Shown: positions 1 through 7,602 of the stretch, piece by piece
Layout of the letters: the number at the start of each line of letters is the position of its first letter
Numbering within the stretch: the stretch's first letter is position 1
Assembly (NCBI GenBank): GCA_041485125.1
Contig: JBGPIT010000029.1
Coordinates: 1 to 24,053, forward strand
Length of the DNA stretch: 24,053 nucleotides
From: JBGPIT01 sp041485125
Lineage (GTDB): Bacteria > Desulfobacterota > Binatia > UTPRO1
Direction of reading: 5' to 3'
Translations under genes and position numbers: made by a program
The notes under the pieces: model-generated
Database searches by the model: none
Told to the model about the DNA's origin: nothing
What the model saw: the letters and a program-made list of their open reading frames with translations, nothing else

Positions 1-591
1 GAGCTCTACGAGTTCGAGGCGAGCCCGTATTGCCGGAAGGTGCGCGAGGCGCTCACCGTCCTCGACGTCGAGGCGATGATCTACCCGTGCCCCAAGGGCG
101 GCCGGCGCTTTCGCGAGGTCGTGAAGGAGCGCGGCGGCAAGTATCAGTTCCCGTTCCTCATCGACCCCAACATGCGCGTCGAGATGTACGAGTCGGACGA
201 GATCGATCGCTATCTCTTCGAGACCTACGGCACCGGCTCGGTGCCTTTTCTATTGTCGCTCGGTCCGATCACCACCCTGACGGCGTTCACCGCGAGCGTG
301 ATTCGTCTCGGCCGCGGCATGCGCTATCGGCCCTCCAATCCGCCCGCGCGCCCGCTCGAGCTCTACGGCTACGAGGGCTGTCCGTACTGCCGCATCGTCC
401 GCGAGGTGTTGTGCGAGCTCGAGATCCCCTATCTGCTCCGCAACGTGCCGCGCGGCAGCGGCCGTCGCGCCGAGCTCGTCGCCCGCGCCGGTAAGATGCA
501 GGTGCCCTACCTGGTCGATCCGAACACCCAGATCGCGATGTTCGAGTCGGCCGACATCGTCGAGTATCTGAACGAGACATACGCCGCCTGA
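1..591 (+). CDS. Tandem thioredoxin-fold / GST N-terminal domain protein (5' partial)
   Basis: The reading frame is open from base 1 and ends at TGA 589-591, so the true start lies left of the window. The visible 196 residues contain two similar halves of the thioredoxin/GST N-terminal type (GST_N_3-like). The first opens with ELYEFEASPYCRKVREAL and the second with ELYGYEGCPYCRIVREVL. Each half then has a cis-proline stretch (FPFLIDPN and VPYLVDPN) and an ESDEI or ESADI motif of the kind that binds the glutathione gamma-glutamyl group. SPYC and CPYC sit where glutaredoxins keep their redox cysteines. The linker between the halves is hydrophobic. No C-terminal all-helical GST domain is present. 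The likely role is a glutathione-dependent thiol oxidoreductase of the duplicated type also seen in plants and cyanobacteria; the substrate is unknown. The fold is clear, the exact function is not. Confidence 0.85.
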   Translation, partial: ELYEFEASPYCRKVREALTVLDVEAMIYPCPKGGRRFREVVKERGGKYQFPFLIDPNMRVEMYESDEIDRYLFETYGTGSVPFLLSLGPITTLTAFTASVIRLGRGMRYRPSNPPARPLELYGYEGCPYCRIVREVLCELEIPYLLRNVPRGSGRRAELVARAGKMQVPYLVDPNTQIAMFESADIVEYLNETYAA

Positions 592-749
592 GCCGCAGCA
601 CCTCGTCGAGACGACGCTGCCGTCGGCCTTTCGCTGGCGTCGACGATCGCGCTCTGGCTCGCCGGCTCCGCCTCGCGGTGGCGGCTTGCCGCGTGGCGGG
701 GCGCGTGCCAGATTCGGCGCGCATTCCAACCACGTCGAAGGAGCAGCCC

Positions 750-1958
750 ATGTCCGATCGCACCACTACACCCGAGCAGGCCGAGTTCCGTGAATATTGC
801 CGCCGCTGGCTCGCGGAGAACCGCCCGGAGCCGCCGAGCTTCCGTCTGCCGCTCAGCCCGATCGAGGTGATGAACGAGGATCAGCGCAACTTTCTCTGCG
901 CGTGGGAGAGGAAGTGCTACGAGGCGGGCCTCATCGGCAGCGACTACCCGAAGGAGTACGGCGGCGGCGGACACGTCGGCTTCCAGCAGATCGCGAGCCA
1001 AGAGATGGGGCGCGCGCAGGTGCCGTACATGGTGAACGTCATCGGCCTCGGCATGGCGGCGCCGACGATCCTCAACCACGGCACCGAGGAGCAGAAGCGC
1101 CGCTACTTGCCGCCGCTCCTCGCCGCCGACGAGATCTGGTGCCAGGGCTTCTCGGAGCCGAACGCGGGCAGCGACCTCGCCAACGTGCAGACGTCGGCGG
1201 TGCGCGACGGCGACAACTGGATCATCAACGGCCACAAGGTGTGGACGAGCCTCGCGCACTTCGCGAGCTGGATGATCATCCTCACGCGCACGAGCAGCGA
1301 TCACAAGTACAACGGGCTCACCTACTTCATCGTGCCGATCGCCAACACCAAGGGCGTGACCGTGCGGCCGCTCATCAAGCTCACCGGCGAGACCGGCTTC
1401 AACGAGGTGCTCTTCGAGGACGTGGTCGTGCCGGACAAGCTCCGCGTCGACGCGGTCGGCAAAGGCTGGACGGTCGCGATGACGACGCTCCTCTACGAGC
1501 GCGGTGCGGCCGAGGGCGCGGGGAGCGGCGGCGGCGTCTCGCTCGACGAGCGCATCCAGTCGCTCGTCGATCTCGCGCGGCGCATGAAACGCGGCACCGG
1601 CACGGCGTGGGACGACGCGCTCGTGCGCGACAAGGTGATGCAGCTCGCCGTCCGCGTCGAGGGCATGCGCCAGCTGCACCGCCGCTCGCGCGTCGAGTCG
1701 CTCACCGACCACCCGATGCGCCTGCCGCTGCAGTCGAAGGTGCTGGTGAGCGAGCTCATGCAGGACATGGCGAAGGTCGCGGTCGAGATCGAAGGGGCGC
1801 AATCGAGCCTCTATCTCCGCGACGAGCACGCGCCCGACCACGGCCAGTGGCCGCTCGCCTACATGAACTCCTACGGCTTCACGATCGCGGCCGGCAGCAA
1901 CGAGATCCAACGCAACATCCTCGGCGAGCGCGTCCTCGGCCTCGCGAAATCCAAGTAA
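750..1958 (+). CDS. Acyl-CoA dehydrogenase, FadE-like (first of a pair)
   Basis: This 402-residue protein has the full length of the acyl-CoA dehydrogenase family, flavoenzymes that desaturate acyl-CoA thioesters at the alpha-beta position. Diagnostic stretches in order are the helical N-terminal domain (WERKCYEAGLIGSDYPKEYG), the substrate/FAD beta domain (WCQGFSEPNAGSDLANVQT, then GHKVWTSLAHFASW) and the C-terminal signature GSNEIQRNILGERVLGL. The ATG at 750 is chosen because AAGGAG at 738-743 lies 6 bases upstream; the frame is open 24 codons further upstream but has no such site. The next gene encodes a second, divergent acyl-CoA dehydrogenase 17 bases downstream. This layout resembles the two-subunit dehydrogenases of steroid and side-chain catabolism (FadE/ChsE pairs), so a heteromer is plausible. 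The substrate cannot be told from sequence alone. Confidence 0.93.
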   Translation: MSDRTTTPEQAEFREYCRRWLAENRPEPPSFRLPLSPIEVMNEDQRNFLCAWERKCYEAGLIGSDYPKEYGGGGHVGFQQIASQEMGRAQVPYMVNVIGLGMAAPTILNHGTEEQKRRYLPPLLAADEIWCQGFSEPNAGSDLANVQTSAVRDGDNWIINGHKVWTSLAHFASWMIILTRTSSDHKYNGLTYFIVPIANTKGVTVRPLIKLTGETGFNEVLFEDVVVPDKLRVDAVGKGWTVAMTTLLYERGAAEGAGSGGGVSLDERIQSLVDLARRMKRGTGTAWDDALVRDKVMQLAVRVEGMRQLHRRSRVESLTDHPMRLPLQSKVLVSELMQDMAKVAVEIEGAQSSLYLRDEHAPDHGQWPLAYMNSYGFTIAAGSNEIQRNILGERVLGLAKSK

Positions 1959-1975
1959 CGGACGACGGAGACCTG

Positions 1976-3190
1976 ATGGCGCAGCCCAAGGATTTTGGTT
2001 TCGGCTCGGAAGAACAGATGGTGCGCGACTTGGCGCGGAAGTTCCTGAAGGAGAACGCCGGCATCGAGACCTTGCGCACGATGGTCGCGCGCGACCACAA
2101 GACCGCCTACGAGAGCGAAGTCCAGCCGGCAGCCTACGACGCGCGCCTGTGGAAGCAGATCGTCGAGCTCGGCTGGCCGGCGCTGGCGGTGCCCGAAGAC
2201 GCGGGCGGCGTCGGCATGAAGATGATCGCGGTCGCCGCGCTCGCCGAGGAGGTCGGCCGCGCCGCGCTGCCGTCCGCGCTCATCGCGACCTTGATCGCGA
2301 CGGCGGTGTTACGCGAGGCCGCTCACGGCAGATGGATCAGCTCGGGCCAAAGCAGCTCGCCGAGCGCGCTTGCGGCGCTCGAGCAGATCGCCGCCGGCGC
2401 GCCGGCGACGCTCGCGTGGGCGACGGTCGACGGCGCCTGGGACCGCGATGCCAGCGACGTCGGCGCACGCCCGTCCGAAGGCGGCGCGATCCTGAACGGG
2501 ACGGCGGCGTTCGTGCAGGATGCCCGCAAGGTCGACGCCTTCGTCGTGGCGGCGCGCGCGAAAGAGGGCGTCGCCCTGTATTTCGTCCGCAAGGACACGC
2601 CCGGGGTCACGGTGCATCCCGACCAGATCGTCGACCTGACGCGCGATCAGGCGCGTGTCACCTTCGAGGACGTGCGCGTCGGCGCCGAGGCGGTGATCGC
2701 GCCGCCGCCGCACGGCGCGGCCGTCCTCGCCGCCGCCATGCCGGCGATCCTCACCATCGTCGCCGCCGATCTGTGCGGCGCCGCCGAGTGGCAGCTCGCG
2801 ACCACCACCGAGTACGCGCGCGTGCGGACGCAGTTCGATCACCCGATCGGCTTTTTCCAGGCGGTGAAGCACCCGATCGTCAACATGATGATCGACGTCG
2901 ACCGGGCGCGCTCGCTGACCTACGCGGCGGCGTGCGCGATCGACACCGACCCGAAGGATGCCGAGCGCCTGGCGCGGATGGCGAAGGCCGCGGCATCGGA
3001 TGCCGCCGCGTTCTGCTCCGACCGCTCGGTCCAGCTCCACGGCGGCATCGGCTTCACCTGGGAGTGCGACGTGCACATCTATTTCAAGCGCCAGAAGCAC
3101 AACCAATTTCTCTACGGTGACTCCGCCTACCAGCGCGCCAGCCTGGCCGCGCTGATCGACACCGCCTCCGAAACCTCGTCGCGCCGCTAG
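1976..3190 (+). CDS. Acyl-CoA dehydrogenase, FadE-like (second of a pair)
   Basis: A 404-residue acyl-CoA dehydrogenase with the usual three-domain layout. The N-terminal helical part contains WKQIVELGWPALAVPEDAGG. The middle domain is less conserved than in the preceding gene and lacks its clear GSDLA-type loop. The C-terminal domain has RVRTQFDHPIGFFQAVKH and the strong family signature VQLHGGIGFTWECDVHIYFK. The ATG at 1976 follows GGAG (1967-1970) by 5 bases and starts 17 bases after the stop of the first dehydrogenase, so the two are almost certainly one transcript and probably one enzyme. In known alpha2beta2 members only one subunit keeps the catalytic glutamate and complete FAD site; the weaker middle domain here fits the partner subunit, but this is inference. 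A hairpin terminator follows at 3213-3241. Confidence 0.92.
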   Translation: MAQPKDFGFGSEEQMVRDLARKFLKENAGIETLRTMVARDHKTAYESEVQPAAYDARLWKQIVELGWPALAVPEDAGGVGMKMIAVAALAEEVGRAALPSALIATLIATAVLREAAHGRWISSGQSSSPSALAALEQIAAGAPATLAWATVDGAWDRDASDVGARPSEGGAILNGTAAFVQDARKVDAFVVAARAKEGVALYFVRKDTPGVTVHPDQIVDLTRDQARVTFEDVRVGAEAVIAPPPHGAAVLAAAMPAILTIVAADLCGAAEWQLATTTEYARVRTQFDHPIGFFQAVKHPIVNMMIDVDRARSLTYAAACAIDTDPKDAERLARMAKAAASDAAAFCSDRSVQLHGGIGFTWECDVHIYFKRQKHNQFLYGDSAYQRASLAALIDTASETSSRR

Positions 3191-3212
3191 CGTTCCGCTG
3201 CTCACGCGACGC

Positions 3213-3241
3213 GGCCCCGAGTCCGCATGGGACTCGGGGCC
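3213..3241 (+). terminator. Hairpin terminator after the acyl-CoA dehydrogenase pair
   Basis: A perfect 12-bp inverted repeat, GGCCCCGAGTCC at 3213-3224 and its complement at 3230-3241, encloses a 5-base loop. It is followed by TTGTCGTCG, a poor U tract. It lies 22 bases after the stop of the second dehydrogenase and between convergent genes, so it may act for both strands. The stem is unmistakable; the weak T run makes intrinsic efficiency uncertain. Confidence 0.75.
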
Positions 3242-3287
3242 TTGTCGTCGCTCGAACGCTGGGACGATCGAGCTCAGGCGCCTGCGG

Positions 3288-4304
3288 TCAGTTGCATTGC
3301 GTCGGGTAGGCGATGCCGAGCGCGGGGTCGCTGCCGACGGCGCTCGCCGTGGCACAGTGGGCTTTGAACTCGAGAACGCAGTCGATGCACGCGATGTACG
3401 ATTGCAGATCGGTCACTGCGATCGTGCCGCAGTCGAGGCCGCCGGGATCGACCGCGCTCGGTGGCACCGAGACGTTCGGGCAGCTGAACGGAGTGAGCGC
3501 GAAGCGGTTCAGCGCAAACCCCGGCGAGTCGCAGAGGCCGTTCAAGTCGGCGTCGTCGGAGCCGCACGCCTCGCAGATGGCGCGGACCTTCTTATGCTCC
3601 GCCTTGGCGATCTTCGCGATCGTCACGTCCACGTGCGGGTCGGTGTCCGGACACGGCACGGCGTCGTTGAACCCCTTTTTGCCGGCGACCTTCGCGTCCA
3701 AGCAGTGAAGCAAGATCTTGGTCTTGTCTTTCAGGAACTTGAGGCCGGCCGCCGCGATCGCGACCTCGCAACGGTTGTTGCCGCGCGCGAATATCCCGTC
3801 GTCGTTGGGATGGAAGTACGCGTCGTTGAAGCGGTCGTAGAGGAGACCGTCGACGGCCTGCTCGGCCGCGAGGCCGCCGATGCAGACGAGACAATCACCG
3901 ATGTCGCCGCAATCGTTGATCGCGATCCCGCCGCACTGGCCCTCGAACCCCAGGCACTGCGGGATGTTCCAGCCGATCGCGCTCAGCGGGTCGTCGTCGC
4001 CGCCGACGCCGCACTGGCGGTCGTCACCGCCGCAGGCTTGGCGGATCTTCGTGCGGAGTAGTTGCGCCGCCTTCGCGACATTCGGCAGTGCGCCGGGGTT
4101 GCAGGCCGCGAGCGTCGCGGGATCGTGCCGCTTGACGACGCTCCTCTTGCAGTGATCGAGGACCTTGCCGACGGCGGCTAGGTACTTCGTGTTCTCCTTC
4201 ACCAGGACTCGTCGGCACTTGGTCGGCTCGGCGGTGGCGGGATCCGACGCGAGCAGGGCGATTACCATGCTCACGCCGGCAATCAGGGCATCTTGCCTAC
4301 GCAT
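3288..4304 (-). CDS. Secreted cysteine-rich protein with internal two-fold repeat, unknown function
   Basis: A 338-residue exported protein I cannot name. The N-terminus (MRRQDALIAGVSMVIALLAS) is a standard signal peptide with probable cleavage after ATA, near residue 25. The mature part holds 22 cysteines, an even number that suggests disulfides outside the cytoplasm. It appears duplicated: C30-x21-C52 and C179-x21-C201 share a K(Y/F)L...K(V/I)L.HC pattern, and each is followed later by a CxxC (C138-C141 and C306-C309). The frame offers two starts. The ATG at 4310 abuts the ribosome site with no spacing, whereas the ATG at 4304 sits 6 bases after AAGGAGG, so 4304 is chosen. It is divergent from the broken FG-GAP gene, also an exported protein. 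Similar exported cysteine-rich proteins are, from memory, common in Binatota-like genomes. Gene and export are confident; function is unknown. Confidence 0.85.
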   Translation of the reverse strand: MRRQDALIAGVSMVIALLASDPATAEPTKCRRVLVKENTKYLAAVGKVLDHCKRSVVKRHDPATLAACNPGALPNVAKAAQLLRTKIRQACGGDDRQCGVGGDDDPLSAIGWNIPQCLGFEGQCGGIAINDCGDIGDCLVCIGGLAAEQAVDGLLYDRFNDAYFHPNDDGIFARGNNRCEVAIAAAGLKFLKDKTKILLHCLDAKVAGKKGFNDAVPCPDTDPHVDVTIAKIAKAEHKKVRAICEACGSDDADLNGLCDSPGFALNRFALTPFSCPNVSVPPSAVDPGGLDCGTIAVTDLQSYIACIDCVLEFKAHCATASAVGSDPALGIAYPTQCN

Positions 4305-4310
4305 GATCAT

Positions 4311-4317
4311 CCTCCTT
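4311..4317 (-). promoter_or_regulatory. Strong ribosome binding site that decides the start of the cysteine-rich gene
   Basis: CCTCCTT on the plus strand reads AAGGAGG on the minus strand. It directly touches the first possible ATG (4310) but lies at the ideal 6 bases from the second (4304), which selects the shorter protein. Confidence 0.8.
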
Positions 4318-4419
4318 GGTTGTGACGGCTCGCGGGCGCCCTGAGCCGAGCGCGTGCGCGCCGTCGGTGGGGAATTCTCTTCACCACGACCAGCGCGCCG
4401 GAGTCAACATGAATCGTTA

Positions 4420-4435
4420 CTGAAACAGTTTACAG
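4420..4435. promoter_or_regulatory. Imperfect palindrome in the divergent intergenic region, possible operator
   Basis: CTGAAACAGTTTACAG holds the inverted core AAAC-A-GTTT flanked by CTG and CAG (offset by one base). It lies in the AT-rich island of the 268-base gap between the divergent exported-protein genes, where a shared regulator could bind. No matching second copy was seen in the window. This is a shape, not a recognised operator. Confidence 0.25.
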
Positions 4436-4483
4436 ATCCATGTGTGATCGGCATTGGCGAAGAATGTCATATGCCGGTTCTCG

Positions 4484-4513
4484 TTGACGGTTGGCGCACG
4501 AGGTGGCTAGCAT
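4484..4513 (+). promoter_or_regulatory. Candidate sigma70-type promoter of the FG-GAP gene
   Basis: TTGACG at 4484-4489 and TAGCAT at 4508-4513 are separated by 18 bases and lie about 60 bases upstream of the AGGAGG site and ATG at 4573. The -35 box matches the consensus at five of six positions; the -10 box is weaker. The position and the locally AT-richer sequence support it; no transcription data. Confidence 0.45.
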
Positions 4514-4572
4514 CCGGCCGCCCGCGCGCCGGGGACCATCGAGATCGACCGCCGCGCCCACAGGAGGTCCGC

Positions 4573-6083
4573 ATGCCCAGCCCCTGAACGATCGCCCGAC
4601 TGCTCTTCGTCGTGCTCGCCGCGACGTCGATGCTCGCGCCGGCGCGCACCGCCATCGCCGCCGATCTGCAGGTCGTCTCGACGACGCCGGTGCTCAACAC
4701 CTCCGCGCCCCGCGCGACGACGATCACGATCACCTTCGACAAGGCCCTCGAGGCGAGCTCGATCGACGCCTCGACCTTCCGGGTCTTCGGACGGGGCACC
4801 GGCACCGTCACCGGTGCGTTCAGCTTCTCGAACGCGAACAAGACGGTCACCCTGGCCCCGACCAAGACGTTCTCGGCGGGGGAGGTCGTGACGGTGAACC
4901 TGTCGCACGACGTGCAGGCCGCCGACAACACGAACCTCCGGAGTGCCGGCTACGCCTTCCAGTTCACGATCCCGGCGCAGGCCGGCGCGCGCACGTTCCA
5001 GTTCCTGAACGCGATGTCGAACCGCACCAGCCCGGGGACGGGCACCCGCATCTACGGCGCGCAGGCGACCGACCTGAACGGCGACGGGTACCTCGACCTC
5101 GTGACGGTCAACGAGGACAGCGCCGACGTGCGGGTCTTTTTGAACACCGCCGACGGCACCGGCCTCTACGGCGGCTTCCTCGCGCCGAAGGCGATCGGCC
5201 AAGAGTCGAGCCCGAACGAGCCCGCCGACTTCGACAACGACGGCAAGACCGACGGCGTCTTCTCCGCGACCAGCGACCACGGGGTGTGGATCCTGCGCGG
5301 CAACGGCGACGGTACGTACGGCACCACCCAGAGCATCATCCTCGGCGGCGCGGCGGCGGCTTCTGGCGCATCTACGCCAACGACGGCACCGGCACCTTCA
5401 CCTTCGATCAACAGATCAACGCGGTGAGCAATCCCTCGTGCGCCGTGCCCATCGACTTCGACAACGACAGCGACATCGATCTCGCCCTCACCGACGAGAT
5501 CGGCGACGTCGTGATCCTGGAGGAGAACGTCGGCTTCAACGCCGCCGAGCCGACGCCGGCGTGCGCCTCGACGCCGGAGCCGTGTCGCACGCCCTCACTC
5601 CCCGGCAAGGCGCTCATCCAGCTGAAGGACGACGCGACCGACTCGAAGGACAAGCTGACCTGGAAGTGGATCAAGGGCGCGACCACGCCGAAGGGCGACT
5701 TCGGCAACCCGGTGACCACCGACCGCTACGACATCTGCATCTACGACAACGGCGCGCTGATCGCCGGCATGACGGCGCCCGCGGGCCGCCTTTGCTCGAA
5801 CAAGCCGTGCTGGAAAGAGAAGTCGACCGGCTTCGACTACAAGGACAACGACCTCACCCCGAGCGGCATCCAGAAGATGACGCTCCGCGAAGGACTCGCG
5901 CCCGGCAAAGCGAAGATCCTCGTGAAGGGCGCCGGCGCGAACCTCCCGATGCCATCGCTCGGACTCACCGGTCCCGTCGACGTGCAGATGCGGAAGTCGA
6001 GCGGCGGCGTCTGCTTCGGCGCCCGCTACAGCACGCCGTTCGCGAAGAACGACGGCGTGACCTTCAAGGACAAGGCCGACTGA
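4573..6083 (+). pseudogene. Broken exported FG-GAP/VCBS repeat protein with Ig-like N-terminal domain
   Basis: AGGAGG (4562-4567) and ATG 4573 start a frame that reads MPSP and then meets TGA at 4585-4587. The same frame resumes at once with a perfect signal-peptide core (TIARLLFVVLAATSMLAPA) ending in AIAA. The CDS continues with a Big_5/SbsA-like Ig domain (about 4672-4970) and FG-GAP repeats: DLNGDGYLDL near 5076 and DFDNDGKTDG near 5227. At about 5341-5363, within GGC repeats, the homologous reading moves to another frame, continuing with GGGFWRIYANDGTG, a last repeat DFDNDSDIDL and a roughly 160-residue tail ending KDKAD. The residues around the junction do not look contiguous with a normal repeat, suggesting loss of several repeats rather than a single-base slip. 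Related intact proteins would be cell-surface or secreted. An assembly error could mimic either lesion, but two lesions make decay the simplest reading. A GTG at 4612 would give a truncated signal without a ribosome site. Confidence 0.8.
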
Positions 6084-6106
6084 TGCCTGATGCCTCGGTC
6101 GGTGCG

Positions 6107-7540
6107 CTACGCACGCGAAGGCGACGCTGAGCCTCGCGCGTCTTTCATCGCGCGGATCTCCTCGATCTTCTGATCGAAAAGAGTCCAGTCGTCGCGCGCG
6201 TCGATCATCGTCCAGATCGCCTCGATCTCGTCGACGAGCAGGGTACACGGACGTGCGCGGCCGAAGTACGGCAAGGCGAGACGGCGTGCGTCGACGGGCG
6301 TGTACTCGTCGAGGAGCGTGCGGAGCGCGTCGAAACGCGGGCTCCCGTAGGCCGACGCCTCGGGGCTCGCCACGGCACGTACCGCGCTCGCCGCTCCCCC
6401 GTACCAGTCGAAGAAGAACTGATCGTAGCCGACGCCGCTCTCCTCGAGGAATCCGTACGTTGCCGCGACCAGGCGCGCATCGTCGTCCGGTCCGCGCGGC
6501 ACGAGGCCGAGGCGCGCGCAGAGTGCGTGTCGTAGCGCTGTCTCGAAGTGATCCTGAAAGCGGTGGACGGCGGCGTCGAGCGGCGCGCGGTCGGAGAGCG
6601 GCGTCAGCGCGTCGGCGAGGCGCTCGACGTTCCAGCGCACCATCGTCGGCTGGCGACCGAACGCGTAGAGCCCGTGCGGATCGAAGTACGCGGCGACGAA
6701 CGCGGGATCGTAGGTCGGGAGGAAGCGGTACGGTCCGTAGTCGAAGCTCTCGCCGGTGACGTTCATGTTGTCGGTGTTGAGGACGCCGTGCACGAAGCCG
6801 GCGACCATCCAGCTCGCGACCAGCGTGGCGCTCCGGCGGCAGACTATCTCGAGAAACGCGGCCGGCCGGTCGCGCTCGGGCACGGCGAGCGCTTCGGGCG
6901 CGTAGTGATGGACGGCGAAGTCGAGGAGGCGGTGCAGGGTCGGCACGTCGTCGAGGTAGGCGCAGCGCTGAAACGTCCCGAAGCGGATGTGCGAGTGGCC
7001 GAGGCGGACCAAGACCGACGACCGCGTCGGCGACGGCTCGTCGTTCCGGTAGAGCTCCTCGCCGGTCTCGAAGAGGCTGAACGACTTCGAGGTGTAGACC
7101 CCGAGCGCCTCGAGCATCTCGGTCGCGAGCACCTCGCGCACTCCCCCCTTCAAGGTGAGGCGGCCGTCGCCTTGGCGCGACCACGGCGTCTGCCCGCTGC
7201 CCTTGGTTGCGAGGTCGAGGAGCCGATCATCGGCGTCGCGGAGCTGCGCGAAGACGAAGCCGCGTCCATCGCCGAGCTGCGGGTTGTACACGCGGAACTG
7301 ATGGCCGTGGTAGCGGAGCGCGAGCGCGTCCTCGAGGTTTGCCGGCAGCGACGCGAACGTCGAGAAGTGTCGCTCCCACTCGGCGGCGTCGAGCGCGCCG
7401 AGGCCGATCCGTTCCGCCCACGGCTGGTTGCGAAAACGAAGGACGCGCTTCGGAAATCGTGCCGGCTCGACGACGTCGAAGAGCTCGGCGCCGAGCTCGG
7501 GAAGGTGCGGAGCGGGGCGATAAGACCGCGGGAAGGGCAC
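6107..7540 (-). CDS. selO: Protein adenylyltransferase SelO (YdiU family)
   Basis: A 477-residue SelO-family pseudokinase-fold enzyme, which transfers AMP from ATP to Ser, Thr or Tyr of target proteins, with a role in redox stress reported for homologues. Family motifs are plain: YHGHQF.VYNPQLGDGRG (77-94), KGSGQTPWSRQGDGR (113-127, with K113 as the nucleotide-binding lysine), E136 in the VREVL helix, HGVLNTDNM (251-259, catalytic Asp and Asn) and the metal-binding DYGPY (267-271). The C-terminus has no Cys or Sec near the end, so it lacks the selenocysteine feature of eukaryotic SelO. The start is GTG 7540; no ribosome site is evident before it, so a start a few codons away is possible. It is the last gene of the minus-strand series, 62 bases after the low-GC TIM-barrel gene, and converges with the FG-GAP remnant at 6083. 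Confidence 0.95.
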   Translation of the reverse strand: MPFPRSYRPAPHLPELGAELFDVVEPARFPKRVLRFRNQPWAERIGLGALDAAEWERHFSTFASLPANLEDALALRYHGHQFRVYNPQLGDGRGFVFAQLRDADDRLLDLATKGSGQTPWSRQGDGRLTLKGGVREVLATEMLEALGVYTSKSFSLFETGEELYRNDEPSPTRSSVLVRLGHSHIRFGTFQRCAYLDDVPTLHRLLDFAVHHYAPEALAVPERDRPAAFLEIVCRRSATLVASWMVAGFVHGVLNTDNMNVTGESFDYGPYRFLPTYDPAFVAAYFDPHGLYAFGRQPTMVRWNVERLADALTPLSDRAPLDAAVHRFQDHFETALRHALCARLGLVPRGPDDDARLVAATYGFLEESGVGYDQFFFDWYGGAASAVRAVASPEASAYGSPRFDALRTLLDEYTPVDARRLALPYFGRARPCTLLVDEIEAIWTMIDARDDWTLFDQKIEEIRAMKDARGSASPSRA

Positions 7541-7602
7541 GACGTGCTGTGTAGCGACAGATTCGCGTCGATTACGCAGTTGCCGTGGCGAGAGCGCGGG
7601 GT

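Noticed and set aside
507..1910. Long minus-strand open frame (467 codons) opposite the first acyl-CoA dehydrogenase
   Set aside because: Its translation is an Arg/Ala/His/Val-rich mirror of GC-rich codons with no family motif, while the plus strand encodes a complete enzyme.
797..1975. Plus-strand frame that would fuse 390 extra residues to the second dehydrogenase
   Set aside because: The extra part is a frame-shifted shadow of the first dehydrogenase; the real start at 1976 has its own ribosome site.
4585..4587. TGA read as selenocysteine in the FG-GAP gene
   Set aside because: It lies in the signal peptide, no convincing SECIS-like element was seen after it, and a second lesion exists downstream. 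The SelO gene nearby is only named after selenoproteins and lacks Sec itself.
6096..6111. GTGCG-CTA-CGCAC hairpin between the FG-GAP remnant and selO
   Set aside because: A five-base stem with a three-base loop and no T run; it overlaps the end of selO, so it is not supported as a terminator.
7541..7602. Attachment site or direct repeats bounding the low-GC cassette
   Set aside because: No direct repeat shared between 7541-7620 and 9393-9515, no tRNA end and no integrase were seen, so no mobile element is called.
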